Below are positions 37,905 to 50,500 of a stretch of DNA of 64,000 nucleotides, one piece after another. The first letter of the stretch is position 1. Every line of letters starts with the position of its first letter. This stretch comes from Stichopus chloronotus (Eukaryota; Echinodermata; Holothuroidea; Aspidochirotida; Stichopodidae). The notes under the pieces were generated by a model. That model saw only the letters and a program-made list of their open reading frames with translations, searched no databases and had not been told where the DNA came from. The position numbers and the translations under genes were made by a program. The stretch spans positions 24,095,969 to 24,159,968 of the forward strand of contig CM037838.1 in the NCBI GenBank assembly GCA_021234535.1, written 5' to 3'.

Positions 37905-38260
37905 ATGGCAGGCGCTGTCAGCCAGTCCTCACATCATATTGTACATGTTTATGCCTTCTCGAAAGGAACGTTAAGGTATATCTGGATGTCACGTCGTTCT
38001 ATCATGCAGAAAAGGTATTCTCGAGGCATGATTTAGCACATTATGTGTATTTTGGGAGGATTGGGTGGTGCTGTGGGACAAATTTGCCATATTTATACAA
38101 ACTTGGGAAGAAGCCTTCCAATCTTCACATTATATCATACATGACGTTTCGTCGAAGGAACAAACCCTAACCATGATGGTCTGGCTCGATATCACCTCAT
38201 GTTCTATCATGCAGAAAACGGTTTTCTCTAGACATGATTTAAGCACATTATGAACTTCTG
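37905..38260. repeat. Imperfect tandem duplication, about 185 bp
   Basis: TCACATCATATTGTACATG, TCGAAAGGAAC, GTTCTATCATGCAGAAAA and GGCATGATTTAGCACATTAT recur in order (second copy TCACATTATATCATACATG, TCGAAGGAAC, GTTCTATCATGCAGAAAA, GACATGATTTAAGCACATTA). Confidence 0.65.
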
Positions 38261-39857
38261 TGTAGACTAGGTGGAAGAAGCCTAAACGCCTACTGGCCCA
38301 TTTCCGTCAGGTGACCGTTCATTATCTTACGGATAAATCAAGGTCGATTAAAGCCGATGAATGCAATCAAAACGTAGATCTTGTCAACCTTCTGTCGGGG
38401 TTCGTTTCCGATACCGTATTAATGCCGTTATTAATACACCAAAATTCTCTTTCGTTTTAGTTCTTTCCATCTAACTCTTGCATTGTATGACCTAACAAGT
38501 TAACTCATCTTTTGACCTGTTCATTACCTGATAGATAATGCAGCCTCGCATGGTTAATGCTATCGCATCGTTGCGCATCGCTTGCATGAACCCAAATCGT
38601 GCATTATCCTTCAGTCAATGCACGGTTCAGCGTTGCTTACATTTTCATTCAATAGAAATGAAAGTGACATCCCCAAGAAGCTATGGCGCCTTTTTGTCGT
38701 TTACTCAAATTGCTACGCACTTTGTCCAACTGATGAATTGATGAGTCCAACTCGGTCCATCAATTTCTTTTTTTGGGGGGAGGGCTTTTTTTGGGGGGGG
38801 AGGGGATACTTGTCGTCCAGAGAAGCATAAAAAACCGAAAGAAACATGTGCGCCATTGATTGTTGCTTTTGTTGCTCTTCTAAGACTTCCTTCTACAGAT
38901 TTCAAAACATTTGTCGAATAATAACATAATTGCGTTTTGGACCCTTAACTTGGATTGTCTCTTGACGACCTATATAATGAGATTCCTCTAATGAGATTGA
39001 AGGATGCATTTATTCATCCGAAAGATTGATCTCAGAACTGGCGAGCTTCCTGTTCTTATTATTTTATATTAAAGTGACTTATGTATAAAATAAATGCAAA
39101 CAATAGCTAATTAGATTCCTTAACAACTTGAATCTGTTATATTCTGCTTTTGATAACTTTTTTATGCTTTTTTTTTTTCCTTTTCACGTTTTATTTCTTT
39201 TCCTCGGTATCTCTCCATCAATCTCAAAAGTGATAACTTAAATCAAAAACAAGAATTCATAATACTACATTCATTCTGGGGTCTGGCAACAAATTAGTTG
39301 TTGAGTACAACACTACGAGAATTGTAACAATGGATGAAGTCAATTACGTCCGTACAATGTTTTGAGGCTTGAAGGTCACATACCACCATAAGATAACGTA
39401 CATCTGCGAAACACGTGGGAGAAGTGTCTACACTGAGCTACGGGTATCTCTTTTTGTAATGCTTTTCAGTTACCATTTACTTGTTTCTGAGATGTTGAAG
39501 AGCACAAATTAAAGAGCAGATGACACTGTTATTGATCAGTTGTCTGATTATCAGCTCAATGCGTGAAACTCGAAGTGACAACTTCGTTCCAGTAGTCTCA
39601 ACCCAGTCTTAACTCATATAGTTAAAACTGTGCCCGCAGTTGTTTCCTGTTCTCGACGTGAAGACAGGTACCCGTGGGACGAGAGATGCCGAGTAAAACT
39701 TGTCATTATTTCATACTATTCAAGTCAACCAGTTATGTGTGTGTATATATCTTATGAGCATGTGTTTATATATATACAAGCAGCTCATAAGAAAATAAGG
39801 AACTCTTTCTTCAAGGTAAAAGTGTCACAATGCTGCCTGTTCACTGTATTCTTAGAA

Positions 39858-40085
39858 AGGAATTCAACAAGATTCTACAAAATGTTTGAATGACAACTTA
39901 TAATATCTGGTCATTTCAACAAGTCTCTGCAAAATGTAGTGCAGAGCAATTGAACAACTTTCTGCAAAATGTTGATATGACGACTCATTTTGCATAACGT
40001 TTTGCTAATTTAACAATTTTCTGCAAAATTTTCAAATGACAACTTATCATATCTCATCATTTCAACAATTTTCTGAAAAATTTCC
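39858..40085. repeat. Imperfect tandem repeat, about 55-65 bp unit
   Basis: CAACAATTTTCTGCAAAAT-like phrases recur at about 39865, 39915, 39950, 40010 and 40060, alternating with ATGACAACTTATNATATC. Confidence 0.6.
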
Positions 40086-40698
40086 CCTTGTTTACTTCAA
40101 ACCAAAACCAGAAATACAAATTACTGGATGAGATAAGTTGCCATTTCAACATTCGAGGGGAAAGTGAAACACCACTTCCAGCAGTCTGGGAGGCATTTGC
40201 CGGATACAAATTTCTTGTACGGATCGTGCCAACCCTGTGGTGAGACTATGCCAGCAGTCTGTCCACAGGATTCCCTCCCCCCCTTTTCCCCTTCTCCTTG
40301 ACAAATTTCTGGCTGCATGCCTTTCTCATCCAAATGCAGATGAAGATTTTGAACCTTTTTCAATGTTAATGATGTACAGATTACAGTATTCAAACTTGAA
40401 AAAGGAAAACAACATCAAAATAGAAGAACTATAGTAAGTAGTCAACCATCTCCTTTTCTTTTATATTTTTTCTTCCCCGTTCTTGCACATGTTTTTCTTA
40501 TATTTTTTTTAAGTGGACAAAAACTTAGCCTGACTTTGTTTCAGTCATTGGTCTTTCTTCAGTTGTTAAGTGAACAGTATATATACATACTTCAAATACA
40601 CAAACATCTAAAAATATGCCATTTTCTTAAGACATTATACAAGTCAGACCTCTTTTCAACAGCAAAAGTCTATATTCAAGCCACATATTGCAGAAGAG

Positions 40699-40714
40699 TA
40701 TATATATATATATA
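40699..40714. repeat. TA microsatellite
   Basis: (TA)8. Confidence 0.9.
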
Positions 40715-41496
40715 AATGGGCTTAAAAGAATCACACAGATAGAGAATTTTCCTCGTGTGAAAGTGTCTAATTTATGGACATGAAAGCTAGGAAAGGAGAA
40801 CACATTTTTCGAGAATTACATAAGTGGAGGACTATGTGCTCTGTCCTAGTTTCATTTTTTTTTTTTTAATTTTGTAAAAGCTGAAAGCACAAATGTCATG
40901 CAGGTCTGACTAAGAACCATGGTTGCGCTGTCCTTACTGTTTGTCAACTTCTTACACAAGCACATTTCATAATTACGTTCCCGAACAATTTCCAGTTTTT
41001 TAAATCATTAACCTAAAGATTACTGCATCAAACTGACAAAAGAAACACAACAATACAAACAGAGAAAGATCTACAAACAATGAGAACTGAAAAGTTTTTT
41101 CTGCTCAATTTTCTAATTATTTTAAAACAGCTTATGTGTTGATGCTGTGTAATGGAAAAATTAACCCCATTACCTAAATGAGAAATAAAACTGAGATTAC
41201 GTGTGAGGATGTGGGGGGGGGGGGGATGGTGCTGCCTTTTGTCTACAAAAGGACAAAAGAGACAGAAAGAAACACACAAAACAAAGAAACAGCAGATGAA
41301 ACAGATGAAACCTTGAAACTTTTGGAGAGCTTACGAAATCACTGTAAACTGGCAAAACACAAAAAGTCTCCAGCCTCTAAGTAACAAAATCCACCTCTTG
41401 CCATAGAAAACTTTATGAATTGACAAGACAGTCATTTCATACAGAGATATTCACTTGAATTATCACAAATTTGGCTCCATCTTCCACATCTCCTGC

Positions 41497-41577
41497 CTAG
41501 CTCCATCTTTCTCTCGCCCTGCTGAGCATCTCTCGAGATATGATCACCCTCTGGATTTGGGCAGTCCCTTCATAGAT
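41497..41577 (-). CDS. ACADM: ACADM last exon with catalytic Glu and stop
   Basis: Acceptor TTGTGCCCTTCCAG ends at 41578. Encodes [20 protein letters not shown] then ARERWS and TAG at 41499-41497. The Glu of YEG is the base that removes the alpha proton in MCAD. The C-terminal tail differs from the human AREHIDKYKN, which is a variable region. Confidence 0.92.
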   Translation of the reverse strand: MYEGTAQIQRVIISREMLSRARERWS

Positions 41578-44500
41578 CTGGAAGGGCACAAAGAAGAGCA
41601 CAGTTATGATTTACCACCGATAAGAGAACTGGGCAGAAATTTACAATGAACTTTGGGAATGTTAGAATCTTTGACTAAGCAACATTTTATTTTGAAAGTA
41701 ACCTCTTTGTTTGGTCTACAGACTTTGGAGGAAGGGGGGGGGGAAGGGGTGTGAGAAGGGAGTTTAGGGAAGAGTGAGAAGGGGGTTGAGAAGGTGATGA
41801 CATGCTAGCTTAATTTAATTATGTATCGAAATGTTTAAATTTTGTTTTCCTGCTTCGTGACTCAAGAGGTCAATGGTCACTTATTAAACTAAAAGTATTC
41901 TCACTGTAGGCAAGAGATTTATCTTAGTTTAGCAAAATCAACGAGAAAGCCAAGAGGCTTAGTGATTCCTTGCTGCTAATACACCTGCATTATTTTTTTC
42001 CAAGTTGCAATATACTATAGTAACCACAGGCTACCAGATAAGGCCATTAACGATATACATCATTTTCCACTACCTACTGTTCGTATGTAATGTCAGTTAA
42101 TATCTGAGGCCAAGAATTCTCCAGCTTTCACAGTGATAGCACAGTTACGATTACACATTCTCCAGGAACAAGAGATATACTCATGTAACAGATGAAATGA
42201 TTGCCACTTGTATAAACTGCATAAATTCCTCTTCCATCTACCCCATCTAGATAACCAATTAATAAAATATTCATCCCTATTGTACAATAAGACTTTTCCC
42301 TATCATAAAATCTTTGACACAGCTATTACATTTACACTTCAAAAGACAAATATATTCCACATTGATGACCTTTGACTCGCACCAAAAACAATCACCAGCA
42401 GAGATTTTCATACTGTCCTCCCTCCACACCAACTTCCATCTGTCTTGCATCTTTCCTTAAAAAAACTAGAGCGTCAACAAATGTTCACAAACTTTGTCAC
42501 ATTATGGCTTCTGATGACCCCATATGACCTTTGACCTCCAAGAAATCATCACAATTTTATTTAATCAAAGGAGAGTGCATACCCTCCAAGTTTGAAGTTC
42601 ATGCAACAGGTAGTTTCCTGGGATACTCCAAACATACTTTGTCTACATACTTGGTTGCTGGTGACCTCACATTGAGCTTTGAACCCACACCAAAAGCACT
42701 TGAGACCTTTATATGTTCTACCCACATACCATCTTTTACCTATCTCGTACCTTCCTCTCAAAAACTAGAGTGATAACAAGATTAATGTTACACACATACA
42801 CACACACACACACACACACAAGAACACACATACACCAAACCAAAATCACCATCAAATAGATTCCTTGTCTGCCTATGGCAAGGAATCAAAAATGAGCGCT
42901 TAATTCAACATGCAGCTGTTTCCACTGTCCCTTCCAGGAGTCTTCTGCTGCAAATATCACAATGAAATAAACCACTGAGTACGAGTTTTCTTTTAGTGGT
43001 CATAATACCACACAGGAAACCTTGTGAACTAAGGTACCTCTGTCATCTATCTGACTGACATGTACGACGATGTCGGGCGAGGTGACCGGACGATGCCAGT
43101 GACAGACAAACGATAGCTGCCAATGGAGATTTGAGACACTCACCTGGTAAATCTTGGCATCTCTCATCAATTTCTCCACAGGGTAGTCGCTGTTGAAGCC
43201 GTTTCCACCGAACACCTGCACGGCGTCTGTGGCGCACTTGTTTGCAATGTCTGCTGCGAAGGCCTTCGCAATGGACGCGAAGTACGTGTTCCTGTTACCC
43301 TGGTCGATCTCCCAGGCCGACCGCTGGGTCAAGAGTCTGGCCGCCTCGACGTTGATGGCCATCTCTGCCAGGATGAATCCCACTGCCTGAAACTGCCATA
43401 CAGGGGAGAAACCAAAAAGGGATTTCAAAATGTATAAACGACTAGTGTCCTCTATGATACAAAGGAGCATCAATCTGACGTACTGTACCTAGTGTATGTG
43501 CTACGACATAACATTAGCTCTTAAAATATGTGGAAAAGCAATGTTGTGGCAAGCCATAAATTCTCAGGCTCAGACTGACAATGATAAAAAATACAGAAAG
43601 GATACCTGGCATTATCAATGCCACACTGATGGATGTAGCTGAAAGTCGTAAGAATCTAACAGACAAGTTGTAGAACTTGTGAATCTAAAGACAGACTGAA
43701 ATTTGCGTACACCAGTGTCAGAATGATGGATAAAAATACAGCAGATGAAATAAATGGAGGAACAGGACTGACAGACAGACAGACTGTCAGACAGACCTGT
43801 AATCAGGTAGCTAGTGTGAAATAAGTTTTCTTCCTTTGTTGGAAAATCCTAGAAAACATACAGTTCACTTTTAAAGATATTGCCTTCATATGCAATCCAA
43901 GATTTGACAGAAGTAGCAAGGATGAAATATACAGATTTGCATTGAGATTTGATTGCATTCAAGTGAGTTATTTTTCTAAAGCGGTAACACCGCAATGGTT
44001 GTATTACCATCTGCTTATCAAAAAAATGTTGACTGCTAAACAACTAAAAAATTGAGATACAACTGCTAAACAATGTTTTCCACATCATTGCATGCCTTAG
44101 ATAGAAATTGAACATCTGTTGTGAAAAGCCAAAATGTAGCATGTTAACTTGAATCAAGACTTTCGGTATCTTTATTCATATCATGACTTGGTTGACAGTG
44201 ATGGATGCAAAAAAGCCATGGATGCAATAACTGACCACGACAGGTCTGTCTTATGGACAAGAAGGTGACCACCAAAATTGCTAGATATGCTAGGCTGGGC
44301 ATTAAGCATGAACCTACAAACTCTTTGGCAGCGACGGGGAAGTGTGAGAATCGGTTTGATTCAAAACACTTCAATCAGCAAGCAATCCAACATAACGCCT
44401 TCCCTGATATACAATGATCATGTGACAATAATGATGATGATGATGGTGTCACCATCCTCTCTTTCATCCATTTTTTCAGGAGGATGGTCAGTTTTGAGAA

Positions 44501-47500
44501 TGATTACTGGAATCTCTGGTCATCATTTTCACAGCTGTAAAGAAAGTCACTGCTCACTATCTATTTTGGGGTTTGAAGGATGAATGTTTATGTGGTTCGA
44601 TTGGAGAGTGGTTGGCCACGCAGAGACAATGGTCTAGTCTAATGACTACCAAACCTCCTTTATTGGACACAACCTGAATCCGGTTAGGAAAATCTCGCCG
44701 TTTTTCCGGCAGATCTTTGACACAATTAGGTTGAAAATTTTTGATATGTGATGATCCAGTGATGCCTTATGTCATCCTTCCTCCGTCATTAAATGAGAGG
44801 ATGGGTAGTTGCGAGAATGTCGTACAAAGCTTAACTGCGTTTCCTGTAGATCACAGGGGCCTTTGGATGTCAGTCACTGTTCATGATTCTTTGCAGGAAG
44901 CAAATTTATGGATCACTTGGAGAATGGCTGCACTGAAATGTAGCTTAACTGTAGCAACGACCCCATCTCCTCTTACTGAAGATAAACTGTGAAGCTAGTA
45001 ATCCAAATTCTTGCTGTCTTCCAGTTGACCTTGCTCACGTTTAGCTGGCAACTTTTTGAAACTGAACAATAGATTTCAAGTAAGTGACTGTTGGTGACTG
45101 ACTTAAAGGCTGTAATGCATCACCCCAGACAGTTTCAATTCTCCCAACCACCTACCTCTAGTCCCTCCCTCAGCCTGTCTTCATTCCTCCACACGTGTAA
45201 TCAAAACAATGGATCCCTGTGTACGCTGTGTAATACGAGCTGCTCAGCATCTTTCGAATTTGCTGGCAATCTAAGAGTACTGTAACTTAGAACCAGTTGA
45301 GAATTTTCCTTTCAGGGAGGTAAAAATATAGCTTAGGGTGATGCAATACGGCCTTTAAATTGCATCATTCGAAGTCCTTTTAATACCTTGTCCAAAGAAG
45401 GCCAACTTTTCAGAATCTCCAGGGTAGTTTATTTTCTTTTCATATGATCTGGGCCACTCATAAAACATCTTTCCTTAAGTATCAATTTGAAATTATTCTT
45501 TTTTTTTTCCCATTCACGTTACATACTGTCAGGTCTGAAGTGGCATCTTTAGATATTTCTCAAACTTTGTCCTCTTTGATCCCATCTATTTATGACTTCA
45601 CTGTTTCAGCCTGTTTATCCATCCATACCATGACACAGTTGAGCATAGGGTCTGTTAGCATACTTCTGACTCAACATGTCCACCAACCCTGTCATTAGCT
45701 CCCTCCCAGCTACATGACTAGTATGCCTCATACACAAATCTTGTCATAGATGTCTTGTTTTTCAACAAAATCAGCACTTTCATTCAATCTAAGATGGAAC
45801 CCCAGCATTCTACCTTTTCTGGCTATTTCTTCTCACGTCATACCCCTCGTATCTGGAGCAAGCTCTCTCCATGCATCAGGAAAGTCAGTTCCATTATCAG
45901 TTTCAAAAAGCTACTCAAACAACATCTGACATTGCCTGGGGGCAATAACTTTTGCCAGGCAGCCTCTTTGTCGACTAAAAAGTAGTGTTTCGGAACTAGT
46001 TTTGTCCCTAGCACCATACTGTAGTGCCAATGGATTTCCAAAGTTTGAGCATTCTACAACGTTTCACGATTCGAGTGGACTGGAATTATTACAAAAAATT
46101 ACCAAACTTTACAGAGGTGTTCCAAAAGCAACTTTTACCATTCAGTTTCTTAATACAAACCATATGAAATAGATTGCACAGAACTATTTGCACTTTTGTT
46201 ATGAAATGGTATGTTCACAGATGTCCAAAACAAGCAATGGGAAGGGGGGGGGGGGGGAGATGTTGAAGCTTATGAGGAAGTGACATAATACAACATGTAA
46301 GTGTTAATGCAACGTGGTATTTCTTACCTCCGTCTTAGGAGCATCAATCACGGAATGTCTCCCAACCACCAAACTAAAACATTGAACTAATAAATAAATG
46401 GAACACAAAGTGCAAGAGGTTTACTTAACTTTGAAAATTCAAACTTTGCTAAAACAATAGATAGCTTTGCGACACCTACTAACTAACAAACAACACCAAT
46501 TTTTGACATTGAACTGCTCTCCATTATGACCAAATTGTCAGAACATTCTGAAGAATAGATAACATTTTCCCCCCAATGACTACCTAATTTGCAGCAAATC
46601 AACTAAATCAGTTCGGCTTGAATTCTCAGTATGAGAGCAAAGGGTACACAAAGCCAGGGCTATAGTCAAGGGACGGCAGATCCCCCATAGTTTTTGTCCC
46701 TACTGCCTAGAATTTTTTTTTTGGTGAAAATAATTATAAACATTACGTCACATGTTCAAGTGAGTGTGTGCCCTTTTTCTACTTTGGTCCCCCAAACCCA
46801 GCTACTGGCCTGTGCCGAGCACCTACATCATACCGTAGTTAAAACAGAATGCTACGAAAAAGCTCGGCTGTAATGTCAGAATCTACGGCGTGTTTCGGTT
46901 AGAAAAGGAATTGATAGAGATACATATCACAAGGCTCACAAAATACATTAAGATAATGACTTGAACAAGACAAATTATGAGTATCCCTTATACTTTAATC
47001 TTAACTAAAAGAAATACACAAGCCAATCTGCAAGTGAGTAACTTTCTCACATAATAGTAAAGATCGATATCAGATACGTTAGGTCAATCAATGGTGCATT
47101 TCACCAAACACCATTTCACCGACTTTCAAATTAACAAAAAAGCAAAACCTGGCAACAAAGCTCAGGGCGAGCACTGGAAAACTTAGTCTGAAAAGAAATC
47201 CATGATGCAAAGTAAAAGAAGACTAAATGTGATATTTACTTCTGAGATTTTCTTTCCAAATGCTGTTCTCTCCAATGAATATTTGGTTGCTTCATCCATG
47301 GCTCTCCTAGCCAAACCAACAGCTCCTGCGGCTACCTATTGGTAAGAAAAAAAAAAGAGGCTAGAACCCAAACAGGAAGACTTGGAAATGCAAATCATTA
47401 ACTTTCTCATACAATCGACAATCAAAAAAGGACAAATTTTCAAATTGCACATAGATATCCTTAATCGTACATGTAACCATGCATGATGGTGTAGCATGTA

Positions 47501-50500
47501 AAGTGGGCACAGACGGCCAAACTCTGACCTACTGCAACAAACTAGACCTAATCAACACTTGTTCAGAAATGTTGAAACAGAAATAGACAACAATAGATAA
47601 GTATGGACAACTTAATCCCACCATACCGAGAATAAATGACACTTGTATGAACAGTAGAAATTACAGAAGAATGAAACAGAAATACACTCTGCTGAAATAA
47701 CAATGAAACCATTACACATACACCCTACTTACAATATAAACCCAAAATGTCTAACATTTTAGTTCTTACCACTGATTTGATCTTAAGGCTACTATATTTA
47801 GCTGATGGAACAAAACCTGGTCTGTTCTTGTAGTACTCACAGGCGGTCTGGTCTTGTCAAAGGCCCCCATGGCAATCTTGAACCCTGCACCCTGAACTGC
47901 CAGGATATTTTCCTTTGGAATGCGAACGTCAGTGAAAGTAATCCCCCTTGTATCTGAAGCCCTTTGTCCCATGTTCCATTCCTGAAGTTATGCAAAAATC
48001 AATTGTTTTGTGATGTTATAATAGAGTTAGTTACAAAGACACACATTGAATAACATTTCTGAGAGTTTAATACCAGCCCTTTGATGGAAACATTTGAAAA
48101 AATTCACAACATATTATTATTACTACGAACAAGAAATCAAAGGACTTTGTGATTCCTTGCCAATATTCATGAAGAACATGAATGTACTTTTGGATGGCCT
48201 GTGGAGTTCTGACAATTCTCATGAACCACGGGTAACTTAATTTTTAGAAATGAATGAGGTATTGTTCAGTGACGTACACATAACAACAAAACAAGCTTTT
48301 GGCGATGACTGTTCTCTTAGTGATTTCACTGCAACACATCTGTCTACTGTTCTCTTCTTATTTTACAGGGAATGATTTCTGGCTTTCACAATTTGCTGGG
48401 CAATTTTGAAATCTGTTCGGTTTTCTGTGACACACTCTTTAACAACACTATGAACAGATATTAAACCACATTTGCTACATAAATTTGCATAAACTTTGCA
48501 TAACACTTAGTCTACTAAGGGTGAAAAAATCAATCTGATTCCAGATAGTCTTCAGTCTGGGTTTCACCTTGTAGTGAGGAAACTTCTGTCAAAGTCATTT
48601 GCCATAGCTTATCATAACTAAAGCCAGCTTCACACGGACAAAATTTTACTTAAAACTTTTGATACATCAATGATTTTACAAACAAGACTAGCATTACAAA
48701 ATCACCACAATTTTTGACTTGATGACAAAAAAAAAACTAAAATCACCCATGCTGTCCAAAGGCAATTACATTTGCAGAAGACGGAACTTCAAAAAATCTC
48801 ACCTTCCTACCCGGTTCTACTCCCTCCCAATCCCTCTCAACAATAAATCCACTGAATTCTTTGGCCTTGGTGGGACACTGAAGGGGGTTATCGTCTGTCC
48901 TTGCCAGTACAAAGTACCAGTTGGCTTTCCCGCCATTGGTGATCCACATTTTGCTGCCATTCAGGATGTATTCATCTCCCTTCTTGACAGGCTCTGGTCG
49001 CTATGCCGGACACGTCAGATCCTGCGATGGGTTCCGTCACACAGTAGGCCTGAGTAAAAGCCACAGAAGGGATGTTTATAGTCCATGCAGAATAATAGTG
49101 GGACGGCTCAACAGATATCACTAAGAACTGTCCACGCGTTTCTTCCCCGAATACCATACGATTGAATTTCATGTCTTCTTTAGATACTCTGGTAAAAGTT
49201 GCATTGTTTGCTACTATCTATCTTCAAAAATTCATAACTCTTCACATAGAGAAATTCTTGTAAGAGTGTGTGTTTCTTGCACACAGCAGATACTCAGAAA
49301 ACCAAAGTTATGGAATGGAAGGGTGTGAGTCACTCAACTGAATCCTGAAGCGGCAGTTCCAACACAGTGGATTCGATATTTGCCCCAAGAAGTTTATACA
49401 TTGAAAAGTTAAGAATCTGTGGTAGAAAATCTTTCTTGCCAAATTCCAGATACCGACCATGCATCCATTTGTTCGCCAACACTGCATATGTATGTACAGC
49501 TCTATATAATGAATATGCTTACACATACCAGTTGTGAAAAAAAAGTTTTGTCTCCTATATCTAATTCTGAGAGACTAGGTATTCCTTTAAAAGGACAATA
49601 TATATACCGTATGTAGCAAGACAAGGGAATGGGTTAATGTAACTTTCCTGACAGAAGGAGGTTTCAAACCAATGACTTCTGCCCCAGATAAATGTTGTTT
49701 TTGAACTTACACACATCAACGGGGCTTCCATCATACGGCCCAGATACTTTTTCTGCTGCTCCCTGATTTCCTGCCAGGATTACGGGCATTTGCTGGTGGG
49801 ATAATAAATCAAACCGAGGATAAAAGACTGTCATATGTTCTGTCGAGCATAAAAACTAAAAGACAATGAGTTGAGGTGCCAATCACCTGACACTCATGAT
49901 ATGTCAGTTCATTCTCTCACACGTACTGCACCAATGCCAATAGGAACTAAAGCTTTGGGGAAACTTAAAATGACACTAGCAAGCCCAAGGAACAAAGTAA
50001 ATAAAACGGAAGAGGTGGAGCAACAAAAGTTTGTGCAAGTTAAAAGGAACTAGCCAAAGCAGATTACAGGTTGACTTATTTTGTAAGATGTATTCTCTAC
50101 ATGACCCCTAGCTTAAGAAACCCTACTGTCAACATCTGCCCCCCCCCTTCTCCCACTTACATGCACTTTCCAATGCTGAATTGCTTTTCACTGTTCGTAC
50201 ACTTTCCCCTTTCCCCTTCCACTCATTCTCCAATGGTGACTTGCTTTTCATTGTTCATACACTGTCACTCAACCTGTCATCACTGTCATCAGTGTATCCT
50301 TTCAATGTTCCTCAACCTGTAATCAGTGTATCTCTTAATGTTACTCAGCATACCACCAGCACATCCCTTGCAAGCTTATCTTAGAAATGCAGGTTTCAAG
50401 TTACAGTAACCATTTTAATAATTGTCATAAAGATATATCAATACCGTATCAGTATATCAATACCATATGTATACAGCACCAAAGGCAACTATTTCTCAAA

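Larger units (their letters stand above)
33015..41496. other. Intergenic region between convergent LHX and ACADM genes
   Basis: Contains the 3' flanks of both genes. No additional gene recognised. It holds a family C MITE (35590-35838), a dispersed repeat (36708-36845), an 18 nt G run (about 37089), two imperfect tandem duplications (37905-38260 and 39858-40085) and a TA microsatellite (40699-40714). Confidence 0.5.
43393..47239 (-). other. ACADM intron before the last two exons
   Basis: 3.85 kb. Contains the family C MITE at 45103-45358, a retrotransposon 3' fragment (45800-45940), a G run at about 46245 and a short ATG microsatellite near 44432. No exon is expected, since phases of the flanking exons match. 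Confidence 0.7.

Noticed and set aside
42531..42773. Open frames on both strands between ACADM exons
   Set aside because: They fall in AGGTCA-type dispersed repeat; ACADM phases leave no room for an extra exon.
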